This document shows positions 1-9,233 of a stretch of DNA of 64,000 nucleotides, in pieces; positions within the stretch are counted from its first letter, which is position 1; each line of letters begins with the position of its first letter. The notes under the pieces are model-generated. The model saw only the letters and a list, made by a program, of their open reading frames with translations, did not search any database and had not been told where the DNA came from. A program made the position numbers and the translations under genes. The stretch comes from an uncultured Flammeovirgaceae bacterium (lineage in GTDB: Bacteria > Bacteroidota > Bacteroidia > Cytophagales > Cyclobacteriaceae). The stretch spans positions 1 through 64,000 of the forward strand of contig CAKZYA010000059.1 in assembly GCA_937883755.1 (NCBI GenBank), written 5' to 3'.

Positions 1-46
1 TGAACCCAAAGTTTACAAGCTGACCTGCTCTTTTCAAAATTTAAAC

Positions 47-1165
47 ATGCTCTTATCCTTTATGAGTATTAAAACCTTAATTATCTTCTTTCTTTTTCTT
101 AGTAGTATTCTTGTTACCCAGTTTTCCTACTGTCAGAAGCTCCAACCCGGCTTTGATAAGGAAGAATATCTGGACTTGATAAGAATATCTGCTCAGTACG
201 GTGATTCGGCTTACCGATCGGGTATTCCCGTACCAAAAAAATACCAATTGGCTTATCGTTCACCCACGGTTGGTTTGGAGAACATGTGGGAGCTTTGGAT
301 TAGTGATGATCAAGTAGCTACTATCAGCTTACGAGGTACTACTAAAGAGAGTGAAAGTTGGCTAGCTAATCTATACGCAGCCATGGTACCGGCTCAAGGT
401 GAGCTCACCATTGGGGAAAACCAAACCTTTGAATATAAATTAGCTGCGCACCCTCAGGCAGCAATACACGTGGGGTGGCTTGTAAGTATGGCCTTTTTAG
501 CCGAAGACATTTTACCGAAAGTAGATTCCTGTTACAAAGCTGGGATACGCGATTTTTCCATAATTGGTCACAGCCAGGGTGGCGGTGTTGCATATTTACT
601 TACCGCTCATCTACACTCTCTGCAACAGCAAGACAAATTACCCCCTGATATACAGCTAAAAACGTACTGTAGTGCAGCTCCTAAGCCTGGTAATCTCTAC
701 TTTGCATACGATTACGAAGCAGTTACCCAAGGAGGTTGGGCTTATAGTGTAGTAAACTCTGCTGACTGGGTACCTGAAGTGCCCGTGTCTATTCAAACCT
801 TAGACGACTTTAATGAGGTCAATCCATTTAAAAATATCCAAGGGCTTATCAGTCAGCAAAAGCTACTGGCTCGGGTTGCGCTTAACTCTGCTTATAAAAA
901 ACTTTACAAGCCCACTCACAAAGCTCAGAAAAATTATCAGAAGATACTCGGTGATTACACTTCTCAGTACGTAGAGAAGGTAATTCCTGGTTTCAAAGCT
1001 CCTGAATACTACCATAGTAATCACTATGTACGAACTGGGTCCACGATTGTGCTGTTAGCTGATGCAGAATATACAGCTTGGAACCCTTACAAGGATAGTA
1101 AAGTATTTCCCCACCACTTTCACCCGCAGTATATGTATCTGGTTGAAAAACTACGCCTCGATTAG
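47..1165 (+). CDS. Secreted class-3 (alpha/beta hydrolase) lipase
   Basis: Predicted exported esterase/lipase of the fungal-type lipase (class 3) family. Residues 1-30 form a signal peptide; a second ATG at position 62 also leaves an intact signal sequence and could be the true start. The nucleophile elbow GHSQGG places the serine at about residue 176. The motif VNSADWVP puts the acid at about Asp240, and the histidine is probably in the HHFHPQ segment near residue 359, so the triad looks complete. The substrate cannot be deduced. It stands alone on the plus strand and faces a minus-strand gene, with a strong hairpin between them. Family call is firm; physiological role is not. Confidence 0.85.
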   Translation: MLLSFMSIKTLIIFFLFLSSILVTQFSYCQKLQPGFDKEEYLDLIRISAQYGDSAYRSGIPVPKKYQLAYRSPTVGLENMWELWISDDQVATISLRGTTKESESWLANLYAAMVPAQGELTIGENQTFEYKLAAHPQAAIHVGWLVSMAFLAEDILPKVDSCYKAGIRDFSIIGHSQGGGVAYLLTAHLHSLQQQDKLPPDIQLKTYCSAAPKPGNLYFAYDYEAVTQGGWAYSVVNSADWVPEVPVSIQTLDDFNEVNPFKNIQGLISQQKLLARVALNSAYKKLYKPTHKAQKNYQKILGDYTSQYVEKVIPGFKAPEYYHSNHYVRTGSTIVLLADAEYTAWNPYKDSKVFPHHFHPQYMYLVEKLRLD

Positions 1166-1302
1166 TTTCCTGGCTCGGGCATATTACCAAGGGAGGTAGT
1201 ATCGCCGGACCTAAGTTAATAGTCGCTAGCTTTTGAGAACAATAGGAATACCTTGTAGCGCCGTGAACAAGCTAAGAAGAGAATGATAGGAATAAAGAAG
1301 AG

Positions 1303-1329
1303 AAGAGAGAAGGACGTAGCTTCTCTCTT
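1303..1329. terminator. Bidirectional hairpin terminator between convergent genes
   Basis: Perfect 10-bp inverted repeat AAGAGAGAAG / CTTCTCTCTT with a 7-nt loop, between the 3' ends of the lipase and the convergent gene at 1351. The flanks are A/T-biased on both sides, as expected for a terminator working in both directions. Confidence 0.65.
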
Positions 1330-1350
1330 TACCATTACTTAATAAAAATA

Positions 1351-1773
1351 TTAACTACCCAGCATTTGCAGAGCATCGGTCAGCGTATCGCGGTTGCTGG
1401 CAAATGAATCGGTAAGCATACTTGGGTCAAGTCCTTTCACTAAAGAACTTAGCATGCTGCCTATGTCCGATAAACTACCCGCACTAAGCAGACTTTGAAG
1501 AAGTTCTTTCTTAGCCACTCCGGCTAAGGCACTGCCTTTTAAGCCTTTTGGTAATCCACCTACTTGGTCAGTTACGGCCGAAAGATTAGAAGCATCCATT
1601 GAGGCAACCTCCTCTTTCCACTCTTCTTTGTTTTTGTTGAACTTCCCTTTAAAAGCTTCGGGCTTTATTCCGTCGGCAATTTGGGTAAGCGCGCTACTAA
1701 TATCCTGCATCTGCGCTTCCGCTACCGGAGCTACTAAAAACAGAAAGATAATTACTGAAAATACGGCCTTCAT
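1351..1773 (-). CDS. Small secreted protein, unrecognised
   Basis: A 140-residue protein with a clear signal peptide (about residues 1-20, ending AEAQ). The mature part is predicted helical and rich in Ser, Leu, Asp and Lys, with repeated segments resembling LSSLVKGLDPSML. It has no cysteines and no catalytic motif I recognise. It is the last of a long minus-strand series of envelope genes and ends next to a bidirectional hairpin. It is real on signal peptide, codon usage and spacing, but I cannot name a family. Confidence 0.6.
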   Translation of the reverse strand: MKAVFSVIIFLFLVAPVAEAQMQDISSALTQIADGIKPEAFKGKFNKNKEEWKEEVASMDASNLSAVTDQVGGLPKGLKGSALAGVAKKELLQSLLSAGSLSDIGSMLSSLVKGLDPSMLTDSFASNRDTLTDALQMLGS

Positions 1774-1865
1774 AGTACGAAAAATTATAAGTTAAAAATG
1801 ATTGATAAGTGCAAAGAGTACATAATAAGATGGCTATTTATCCAAGTTGGAGTAAGCTTAGTGCA

Positions 1866-2507
1866 TTAGATTAGCCCCTCTTTTTTGAGGCGAGCTACAA
1901 TGATTCCTGCAAATTCCTCGGAAAAACTATCGATATCAATTGGGTTATAGGTGCGCGATTGGGCTGACCAGAGCAGTTTCTCAGTTTCAGCATCGTAGAG
2001 ATTGGTTTCTAAGAAATAGGTTTTGTCTTGCGTATAGTAACCCGGATCATATACTGCGGGATAGCGGTAGTTGTAGTAATTGTAAAACCCACCGTAAAAA
2101 CCAAAGCTTACCGTAGGCGCATACGTAGCAGCCCCCGGTACGTAGCGGGTTTCTGTCTTCTGGTCTAATAAAGCGATAGTCAGAATAGCGTCATTACCAT
2201 TTTCGCGAATCTTGGCAAGTAGCTTCTCTTTATCCTCGGCAATATCTTTGGTGAAATTAGGCGCAAATAGTTTTCCACTGTTAGTCACACCAACTTCTTC
2301 ATTTTGTAAAGCTACAACTAGTTCACCTTCCACGGTAGATTTTGCTTCCAGGTTGTGGGTTAGTGCGGCTACCAACAAGTTGTTGTATTCAGCATCTGTA
2401 TCGGGATCGTGCCAGGAAGCAGTAATTTGGGTGGAAGGAGCACAGGCATAAAGAATACCAGATAATAGAAGGCTCAAAAAAGCTGAATAGGAATAATACT
2501 TTCTCAT
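1866..2507 (-). CDS. DUF4136-like outer-membrane lipoprotein
   Basis: The start at 2507 (MRKYYS) is preferred over an upstream start at 2537 because it places the signal peptide at the N-terminus, followed by a lipobox (LYAC) and a mature Cys. The body fits the DUF4136 pattern: an early ASWHDPD segment, a stretch on non-additive small-molecule-like binding, a Tyr/Gly-rich middle (FGFYGGFYNYYNYRYP) and a C-terminal segment of the type LYDAETEKLLWSAQSRT. Two more proteins of this type lie at 7945 and 9234. Function unknown; predicted periplasm-facing lipoprotein. Confidence 0.7.
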   Translation of the reverse strand: MRKYYSYSAFLSLLLSGILYACAPSTQITASWHDPDTDAEYNNLLVAALTHNLEAKSTVEGELVVALQNEEVGVTNSGKLFAPNFTKDIAEDKEKLLAKIRENGNDAILTIALLDQKTETRYVPGAATYAPTVSFGFYGGFYNYYNYRYPAVYDPGYYTQDKTYFLETNLYDAETEKLLWSAQSRTYNPIDIDSFSEEFAGIIVARLKKEGLI

Positions 2508-2569
2508 AAAACTGAACTGTTGATGGTTAGATAACATATTAATTGATAGTGTATAATGAAATAGTAAGA

Positions 2570-3514
2570 CTACTCGGTTTCTTCTTCCTGCACGTCAACT
2601 ACTTCGTACATATTTTCACCGTCTACCTGAACGGGCTGATAGTAGGTTTCTCCGTACTTAACGTAAGTAACCTCTCCTACTTTTACTTCTTCTCCACCCT
2701 CAGGTAGATGCTCGACAACCGTACCTGAGGTTGGTGGTACTACCGTGTAACCTTCTTCGCCTTCTTCGTAATAAGCTCCGCCGTAGTAGTAATTATTCGT
2801 CGTTTCATTGACGACTATCTTTTCAGAACCTTCGGGTAATACTTCAATAGTGGCTCCCACGGGTGCTTGTACTACGGTGTATCCTCCGTCGCTTTCTACG
2901 TAATATACTCCTTGGTCGTAATGATACTGCTGATTTTCTATACTAATAACAATGGCGGTTGCGGCTAAGGTAGTGACAAAGAAGCCCCAAGGATGCCACA
3001 CCGGACCCCAGTAAAAAGGCCGGTAAGGGTGATAATAATAGGGACGATAAGCGTAAAAACTAAAGCCCCCGTACCGATGAGGTGGTCGCGGGTAAGGACG
3101 AGGGTTACGTATTACAACTGTATTGCGGTTATTACGGACGTTAATATTATTGTTAACATTGATATTGACATTTCTTCGGCTGTTATCAACATTCACCCTA
3201 TTTCTAGTATTTGTATTCCCAGAATTTCGGTTAACAGTATTGGAAACTCGGTCGCGATTGGTGGTGCTTACTCGGTTACGGGTATCCCGGTTGGAGGTTG
3301 ACGGACGGGTGGTAGGCCGAGTAGTATTTCGAGTCACCGCTTTTCGACTACCGCCATTAATAGAGCGATTAGCCGTACGAGTACTGGACTTGGCACGCGC
3401 ACTAGAACTATTACGTTTGAGGCGCTGGCTCTCGGCATCGGGAGCGTGAAATAGTAGTAGTACACTGAAAATTATAAAGTAGATAAACGGAGTATTTGTA
3501 ATCTTTGCTTTCAT
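2570..3514 (-). CDS. Secreted DUF6515-type protein with Asn/Arg-rich linker
   Basis: 314 residues: signal peptide (about 1-30), a low-complexity Arg/Asn/Thr/Ser-rich region (about 31-135) with many NRNTRN-type repeats, then a Tyr/Pro-rich segment (YRPYYYHPYRPFYWGP), a hydrophobic stretch near residues 180-195, and C-terminal repeats of the kind YYYGGAYYEEGEEGYTVV. The last part matches the DUF6515 layout, in which short modules read as G.TY...Y...V. The repeats produce long spurious open frames on the other strand. It lies 2 bp downstream of the DUF2092 gene and is probably cotranscribed. Role unknown; an envelope or surface protein is likely. Confidence 0.7.
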   Translation of the reverse strand: MKAKITNTPFIYFIIFSVLLLFHAPDAESQRLKRNSSSARAKSSTRTANRSINGGSRKAVTRNTTRPTTRPSTSNRDTRNRVSTTNRDRVSNTVNRNSGNTNTRNRVNVDNSRRNVNINVNNNINVRNNRNTVVIRNPRPYPRPPHRYGGFSFYAYRPYYYHPYRPFYWGPVWHPWGFFVTTLAATAIVISIENQQYHYDQGVYYVESDGGYTVVQAPVGATIEVLPEGSEKIVVNETTNNYYYGGAYYEEGEEGYTVVPPTSGTVVEHLPEGGEEVKVGEVTYVKYGETYYQPVQVDGENMYEVVDVQEEETE

Positions 3515-3516
3515 AG

Positions 3517-4299
3517 CTAGTTATTCAAGGTAGTATCTCGGGGGATAAGTTTTAATTCAGACGCACCGGGAGGTGGAAGAAAATTAAAGATGGCATCGGG
3601 CAGATTAGGGTTTAGCTGCCAATCAGTAAAAGTAGCTTCGTACTGCGGGCTATTTTCCTGATCTAAGTGTACAATGACTATTTTCTGAGGTAAGGTAAGA
3701 GCATCGTTAGAAATCCAGAGCTGCACACTCATTGTTTTTCCCGCAGCTACAATATGAAAGCACTCCTTATCATTTATCTCAGAAATACCCAAGTATAGCA
3801 CCTTATCGCTCTGAGCTAGCAAATCATCGGTGAAGTAGGGATTGAAGAAGTCAGCCGCCGGAAACTCTACTCCGTAGGTGGCATTAATAGCGTAGATAGT
3901 TTCTAAGATAGTCGCCGGGGCATCAAGTAGAGCGTAGTTATGTTCATCGTACGAGTAGTACGCTAATTGCTCGCCATTGTACCAGATACCTTGGTGACCT
4001 CGGTCGCCGTTAGCATTGACCAATAACTTATCTGGCCCTACCATATATACCTCATCTTTGGTGAAATGCTTAATTAGCCCTAGTCCCTCTTCAGGTAAGA
4101 AGAATGTATTATCCTGCAAATCTCGCGAGGTGTGAAGCGTGTAGCTGCAAGACGCTAATTCACCAATTACGGCACTCATCCGATCCAGGATAATCAGAGC
4201 CACTGAGTCGGCTTGGGTAGCATCTGCTGATGACGCTGACTGACTATAGGTTGTCAATGGAAGTAAGATACAAAACAGATAAACGAAGGTGGTTTTCAT
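3517..4299 (-). CDS. Secreted DUF2092 family protein
   Basis: 260 residues with a signal peptide ending near residue 20. The mature protein follows the DUF2092 plan, related to LolA/LolB-like half-barrel folds: an N-terminal helix (LIILDRMSAVIGELASCSYTLH), a series of beta strands that include LLVNANGDRGHQGIWYNGEQ, and a C-terminal strand set (ATFTDWQLN...FNFLPPPGA). It may bind a lipid-like ligand in the periplasm, but that is only inferred from the fold. It directly precedes the DUF6515 gene in the transcript, with the stop and the next start 2 bp apart, suggesting that they are expressed together. Confidence 0.75.
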   Translation of the reverse strand: MKTTFVYLFCILLPLTTYSQSASSADATQADSVALIILDRMSAVIGELASCSYTLHTSRDLQDNTFFLPEEGLGLIKHFTKDEVYMVGPDKLLVNANGDRGHQGIWYNGEQLAYYSYDEHNYALLDAPATILETIYAINATYGVEFPAADFFNPYFTDDLLAQSDKVLYLGISEINDKECFHIVAAGKTMSVQLWISNDALTLPQKIVIVHLDQENSPQYEATFTDWQLNPNLPDAIFNFLPPPGASELKLIPRDTTLNN

Positions 4300-4558
4300 G
4301 ATGTAGTGTAAAATCTTGAGCGAAAGATACGGTAATAGTTCAGGTTTTTAGATGTAGTTGCTAATGTATATTGATGCATTTGACCAAATGAAGCAAAATG
4401 ATGCCTCGTTTACTTACACGAATATCTTGGTTATTGCTCTCTTAATATTGAATCGAGTGAGGACAGAAATAAAGCTTTTCGGTAGTGACTGCTATCGCTT
4501 TGTTCTTTTTTGGCTTCAGCAGTCTTCTGGTAATCTAACGGAATCGGATTGTTTCATA

Positions 4559-6793
4559 CTATTGTAATTGATATTTAAGCTGGTAGCTGGTATAACTGCT
4601 AGAATCAACGGCTGTTGAGTCTACTGAAAGTGCTTGGAAGTCCCATTGTTCTGCTGATATATTCTCTTGCTGGCTAAAAAAAGCGTCTACTGCCACCTGG
4701 CGACGTTGCCAAAGCTGTTGTTGCACTGAGTCTATGGTCTTCGGTTCCACAATTGCTCGACAACTCGCTAAAAAGTTCTGCTCAGTGACAGAATCTATTA
4801 TTGGTAAAGAATTTTCCATAAATGCTACGAAAAGAGAATCGTCGGGTGTTAAATCTGTTTGGAGCAGCCAGGTTGAGTCCTGACTAACCAGACCCTGGCT
4901 AAACCAGTATGATTTTTTTACCTCAGATAAAGCAATCATATCTTCAGTTTCCTGATCTTCAGGAATAAACTCGAGAAACACCTTCAATGCCGGCTTTTGC
5001 TTCAGTAATTTAGCCACATAATTGAGCTTACGTTTTTGTTTGCTCTCGAGCTGATAGGATAGCGGTGAAAAGGATATATTTTTGAAATCTTCTTCTTTCC
5101 CTCCCACCAAATTGGCCATTAGGCGATAAGGCGAGGTCGCCGCCTTTACTAAAACATTGACTAGCACTTTCAGAATAATCCTTCCTAAATAATAATCCGG
5201 ATCGTTTAAATTCCCACTGATAGGCACCTTCAAATCTACGTTTCCCTTAGTGTCGCGTAGCAGGGTCACCGCCAACTTCATGGGTACGTTGTATAAAGCG
5301 TTTTTGTTAGATTTGTCACCTACCTCAATACTAGTTACAAACAGATTGTTTTCACTATTCAGGTAGTAATCCTCGATGCTATTTTTACTAGTAAAAAATA
5401 GATCGCCTTGTTGAAAAGGATGACCCATGTAGTGAGTAGTATAAGCATTTAAATCATTAACTGATAAGTTTTGGATCTCAAGATCCAATTCCATATTGCG
5501 AATGCCGCTCCGGCTAATTTGCAGATCACCGGATAAGTCGCCGGAACCGTTGACCTTCGAACTTATATCAAAATCAGCGTACTCATCTTGCTCAGTAATA
5601 TCAGTTGCCAGTGCCGATAACTCACTAAGTTGCATCTTGAACGGGTTCGCTAAGGTCTGATCGGTGTAATCTAGCGAACCTCCATCAATCAAAATAGTAT
5701 CGGCTACGTAGCTCGTAGAAAGATATGCCTGGGTAAGGTCGTAGAGGTACAGAGCCAGGAACTCAAAAGGACTGGTGAATTCAGTAGAATCTTGCAGCTC
5801 CTGTTGCACTACGCTATCGGCTTGAGATAAGGCAAGGGCACGACTAAAATTATCTCCCTCTGCGGTGAGTTCAAACAGCAAATAAGGTTGGGTCAGTTTA
5901 ATATTTCCGAAATCGTAGTACTGAGAAGCAGTATTCGCGCTATCAATGGCTATGTTCAGCTCGTTCCAGGCCAGTAAGCTATCTTGCTCCAAGTCGGTCA
6001 TTACCAAATCTTGTAAGCTAAATGTACCCGATAGAGCCAAACTATCGGTTTGACTGTAGCTGCCGACTAATGAAAAAGCAGCTCCTAGTTTACTATCAAA
6101 TTCGGTTAAATTAATGTGGGAAGTAAAGTACGGAGTAAACGGCTGAAGAGACCAATCAGCGATATTCGTTTGTAGCGAGTATGTCTCGTGGTTCAGATCC
6201 AGGGAAATTTGATTGCTCCACGTTCCTTCTCCCGACTGAAAGCTAAGGTGGGCAGGTAGTACCGTGGTTTGGTCAGATACGCTAGGAATAGTAATGGTCA
6301 CCGAATCGAGCACTAGTTGGCTTTCTACTAACTGATCTATGTACGTCAACTTGCCAGGGTTGAGCCATAGTGTATCAATCTGCCAGGTATAGGTCTTATC
6401 ATTCGTCGAGGATGCGCTGTCGCTTTCTGATAGCGCGAGAAGATCATCAAAATTGAACTGCTTCCCTCGCTGGATAACGCGTAGTTGAGGTGACTGCACA
6501 AACACTTCTTCCAAGTGAATTCTGTCTTGAAATAGCTCAGTCCAGGCAATTTGGATTCCTAACCGATCGGCCTGCAAAAAAATGTCCTGCTGATTGGGTT
6601 CGTATAATGTAACATCTTTTAGTTTAACCTTACCCGTGAAGAGGTTAAGATCAATATCGTCTAACTGTACTTCCCGACCAATGAGTTTTTGATCGTTTTT
6701 CTCAACGTACCATTTCAGACCGTAGGGCAATACAAGAACAACCGCGATCAATATCGCCATAAGTATTCCAATAACCCAAATCCACCATCGCAT
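4559..6793 (-). CDS. DUF748/AsmA-like inner-membrane-anchored protein
   Basis: 744 residues with a single N-terminal membrane segment (about 5-28) and a large periplasmic part. The early motif VQLDDIDLNLFTGKVKLKDVTLYEP is typical of DUF748/AsmA-like proteins, bridge-like beta-groove proteins linked to lipid transport and envelope integrity. A C-terminal stretch near residues 580-620 (LSPLSYQLESKQKRKLNYVAK) resembles the helix-strand unit seen next to OmpA-like domains in DUF748 proteins. It is monocistronic in appearance, with gaps of 120 bp or more on each side. Family call is good; the specific cargo is unknown. Confidence 0.75.
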   Translation of the reverse strand: MRWWIWVIGILMAILIAVVLVLPYGLKWYVEKNDQKLIGREVQLDDIDLNLFTGKVKLKDVTLYEPNQQDIFLQADRLGIQIAWTELFQDRIHLEEVFVQSPQLRVIQRGKQFNFDDLLALSESDSASSTNDKTYTWQIDTLWLNPGKLTYIDQLVESQLVLDSVTITIPSVSDQTTVLPAHLSFQSGEGTWSNQISLDLNHETYSLQTNIADWSLQPFTPYFTSHINLTEFDSKLGAAFSLVGSYSQTDSLALSGTFSLQDLVMTDLEQDSLLAWNELNIAIDSANTASQYYDFGNIKLTQPYLLFELTAEGDNFSRALALSQADSVVQQELQDSTEFTSPFEFLALYLYDLTQAYLSTSYVADTILIDGGSLDYTDQTLANPFKMQLSELSALATDITEQDEYADFDISSKVNGSGDLSGDLQISRSGIRNMELDLEIQNLSVNDLNAYTTHYMGHPFQQGDLFFTSKNSIEDYYLNSENNLFVTSIEVGDKSNKNALYNVPMKLAVTLLRDTKGNVDLKVPISGNLNDPDYYLGRIILKVLVNVLVKAATSPYRLMANLVGGKEEDFKNISFSPLSYQLESKQKRKLNYVAKLLKQKPALKVFLEFIPEDQETEDMIALSEVKKSYWFSQGLVSQDSTWLLQTDLTPDDSLFVAFMENSLPIIDSVTEQNFLASCRAIVEPKTIDSVQQQLWQRRQVAVDAFFSQQENISAEQWDFQALSVDSTAVDSSSYTSYQLKYQLQ

Positions 6794-6915
6794 GGCTATC
6801 TAATTTTAGCTTTATAACATTCGTTTTTTTTAGATGATATTTCTTCTTCAAAGCCTTTGACTAATTATTGTAAATGGGCGTAATTATCAATTTTTTCTAG
6901 CGCATTGGTGAGCAA

Positions 6916-7344
6916 TTAGTCAGTTTTACCAAAGGTCATAATTTCGCTTGCTTGCTCATCATAAATATACAAAATTTTGTCTTCAATTTTGTAGTTCTTT
7001 ACCCGACTGAGTAGACGACCGAACTGATTAGGAATTTTCATATCCAGACACATCATACGGGTAGTCGCCACAGGGTTTAATAGTAGCAAGGTACTATCTA
7101 CTTGCCTGATAGAGCCACTAAGACTATTACAACCATCGTGACCAATTACTCGCTGTTCAGCCAGATTAAATTCTAAATATGGGTTCTTTTGTAACTGAGC
7201 TACTTCTATCTTTTCTCCCTCTAACGTTTCTAGCACCCATATATCATTCAGTCGTAGCTTAGGGTCAACCTGCCTATCGGTTTTTTGGATAGTGGTACAT
7301 GTCATTATCGTTAGAATCAGTATAGGAATTGAGAGGATTTTCAT
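6916..7344 (-). CDS. META domain lipoprotein-like protein (HslJ type)
   Basis: 142 residues. An N-terminal hydrophobic segment carries a possible lipobox (LTIMTC), followed by one META domain (about 32-138). The domain shows the hallmark W.L......G and HDGCNSLSGS motifs, and a downstream TTRMMC segment, giving the conserved Cys pair of this family. In E. coli the META protein HslJ is linked to novobiocin resistance and heat shock, but most family members are uncharacterised. Surrounded by other envelope genes on the same strand. Confidence 0.8.
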   Translation of the reverse strand: MKILSIPILILTIMTCTTIQKTDRQVDPKLRLNDIWVLETLEGEKIEVAQLQKNPYLEFNLAEQRVIGHDGCNSLSGSIRQVDSTLLLLNPVATTRMMCLDMKIPNQFGRLLSRVKNYKIEDKILYIYDEQASEIMTFGKTD

Positions 7345-7452
7345 GATATAGGCTAATTGAACTACTACTGGAGGACTACATTAAACTGCGCTTTTAATTG
7401 TAAAATCAGAGCCTTCAATTACAAGGCACATAAGTATCTAAGAACTACCCGG

Positions 7453-7878
7453 CTACTTCATTCCAACGACCGTGATGTTGGCTTTTCCCCTGAGTATTCC
7501 TTTAGTATCGTACCAGAAATCAATTCTTCGGATACTTCTCTTACCTACCCCTCTTAAGTCTATGACCCGACTCTCACCGCCTTGTGCAATGTTTTGCCTA
7601 ACCTCAATTTTATCTGGTGCTCCATTATCATAGGTAACTACCAAACGGTGAAGGTTCAACGGTGCATTGGTCACTTTAAATTTTATTCTCCGAAAGTTAT
7701 CAAATGGCCCTTTAACAATAATACCATCGTGATCAGCAGTAAAATTGGCCTGGGTTGTACCAATTACTCGCCAACTACCTGCTTTTCCAGCACGAGGGTT
7801 TACTATCCGCTGCGAAAAAGCACTGATACTTAACAGTACGAATATAGTAGCTAGTAATGTCACATAAACTCGGGGCAT
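7453..7878 (-). CDS. Secreted DUF2541-like beta-sandwich protein
   Basis: 141 residues with a signal peptide (about 1-22). The mature protein is short and strand-rich, with motifs WRVIGTTQANFTADHDGIIV, FRRIKFKV and IDLRGVGKRSIRRIDFWYD. The pattern of a W.VIG opening followed by F..IKFKV and R.ID resembles DUF2541 (YaaI-like) proteins, but I judge this from memory of the family pattern only. No enzymatic residues are evident. It may be a small periplasmic binding or adhesive module. Confidence 0.6.
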   Translation of the reverse strand: MPRVYVTLLATIFVLLSISAFSQRIVNPRAGKAGSWRVIGTTQANFTADHDGIIVKGPFDNFRRIKFKVTNAPLNLHRLVVTYDNGAPDKIEVRQNIAQGGESRVIDLRGVGKRSIRRIDFWYDTKGILRGKANITVVGMK

Positions 7879-7944
7879 AGTATTATTGATTTAGGTATCA
7901 AAAGGTAAGCTAATAAAACTCTAATGTTTGTATTCCTGTGAAAG

Positions 7945-8508
7945 TCAAGGTTCGCGACTACCCCAAAGATCTTCAAAAACCTGAGCCATTCCTTCGTCAA
8001 TGCGTTTTTCCAGCTTTTCATCGTTTTCAATAATTACGCCACTGGCTACGGACTGCCCCACCATTCTATCGGCCTCGGCATCAATCAAATCTATTGTTAC
8101 GGTACCTTGTCGATATTCATCAACTACCACTTCCTCGCTTTCCCAATGATAGTTACGCTGGCCAAGGTAGATAGGAGCTTCGCGGATATCCGTTTGTCGG
8201 GTTTGGACTTTATCCTCTACCAGTACTCCAATATTAACCCAAAGATCAGGGTTTTCAGCTTTGGTTAGTCCTATAGCTTCTATCTCACGTTGGATTGCCT
8301 TTTTCAGCATATTTACTCTCTGTTCGCTTACCTGTTCAGGGTTGGGAGCATCTACTTTTAGGTCGTAGAAATTATAGGTCTGATACGTATCGACATTCAC
8401 GTCAGCATCCAATTCATTAGAAATAATGCGGATAGGCGAACAAGCGTAACTAAGCCCAATCAAAAGTAGCAGTACATTGATTACCGGTTGATAAAACTTA
8501 TTTTTCAT
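7945..8508 (-). CDS. DUF4136 lipoprotein
   Basis: 187 residues. The signal peptide ends in the lipobox LSYAC at about residue 23. The mature part has the typical DUF4136 opening (DVNVDTYQTYNFYDL), the middle segment on residues LKKAIQREIEAIGLTKAENPDLWVNIGV, and the closing GTVTIDLIDAEADRMVGQS...DEGMAQVF. This is the clearest DUF4136 member of the three in this part of the window. Function is not known; the family is predicted to sit in the outer membrane facing the periplasm. Confidence 0.85.
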   Translation of the reverse strand: MKNKFYQPVINVLLLLIGLSYACSPIRIISNELDADVNVDTYQTYNFYDLKVDAPNPEQVSEQRVNMLKKAIQREIEAIGLTKAENPDLWVNIGVLVEDKVQTRQTDIREAPIYLGQRNYHWESEEVVVDEYRQGTVTIDLIDAEADRMVGQSVASGVIIENDEKLEKRIDEGMAQVFEDLWGSREP

Positions 8509-8624
8509 AGTTCAAGCAATATATTAAAGTTAGAACAATAGTACTAGGAGAAAGGAAGAGCCGAATGCCGAACAGTAGTGTATAACTGAGAAATAGTATT
8601 TATACACAGTATACTATCTAATAA

Positions 8625-9227
8625 TTATCGTAATAGAACGATACCTAGACGAAAGTTTAAAGAGGCAGAATTATCAATTCCCAACGTGCTGCTCTCATTA
8701 GTAGCCCACAGATAATCAGCAGCAATTAGCAGTCCTGCTCTGCCGAAGGGAAAAATGGCTCCTACCTCGGGACGCACAGCGAAGCCCCACTCATTTTCTT
8801 CAATATTGTATATATTAAAGAATATCTCGTGCTCACTATACATTCCCCCGATACCTGCCCCTACGTAAGGCAGCACATTTTCTCCTATTGGAAAATAGTG
8901 GTGTACATTGAGCAAAATTGGCAGAGTATACGTGTATTTAACTAAATCAGTGGTGACCGCTCCGTTCTCGATAGCGTACGTCTGGCGCGGTTCATCTTCC
9001 TGATAGCCATTCCACCCAATAGATAAACCGAGCGATATATTACGCTCTGCTGGAAGAAAATCCCTAAATTCAAATTGCCCACCTCGTAGGCTGGTTTCAC
9101 CCACAAAATTGGTAGTAGAACCCGTTGGCACGCTCATATTCCAGGATAATCCCATGAGACTATTCTGTCCCCAGCTAACAGTAGGCCAAGTGACTAATAA
9201 GATACATATAATAAATCGTACAGACAT
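8625..9227 (-). CDS. Outer-membrane beta-barrel protein (OmpW/OMP_b-brl type)
   Basis: 200 residues with a signal peptide (about 1-20). The mature chain is made of alternating amphipathic strands (MGLSWNMSVPTG, ISLGLSIGWNGY, YTYTLPILLNVHHYF, LPYVGAGIGGMYSEHE) and ends in a strand LNFRLGIVLLR with a hydrophobic-rich C-terminus. This fits a small 8-stranded barrel of the porin-family superfamily common in Bacteroidota. It lies 6 bp downstream of the DUF4136 gene at 9234, so the two are very likely cotranscribed. Confidence 0.75.
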   Translation of the reverse strand: MSVRFIICILLVTWPTVSWGQNSLMGLSWNMSVPTGSTTNFVGETSLRGGQFEFRDFLPAERNISLGLSIGWNGYQEDEPRQTYAIENGAVTTDLVKYTYTLPILLNVHHYFPIGENVLPYVGAGIGGMYSEHEIFFNIYNIEENEWGFAVRPEVGAIFPFGRAGLLIAADYLWATNESSTLGIDNSASLNFRLGIVLLR

Positions 9228-9233
9228 AACAGA

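Noticed and set aside
2993-3449. Long open frames on the plus strand opposite the DUF6515 gene.
   Set aside because: They arise from the repetitive Asn/Arg-rich codons of the minus-strand gene; the plus-strand proteins are low-complexity with no start context.
4358-4567. Open plus-strand frame of 69 codons between the DUF2092 and AsmA-like genes.
   Set aside because: No signal, domain or codon pattern typical of neighbours, and it overlaps the end of the gene at 4559; probably chance.
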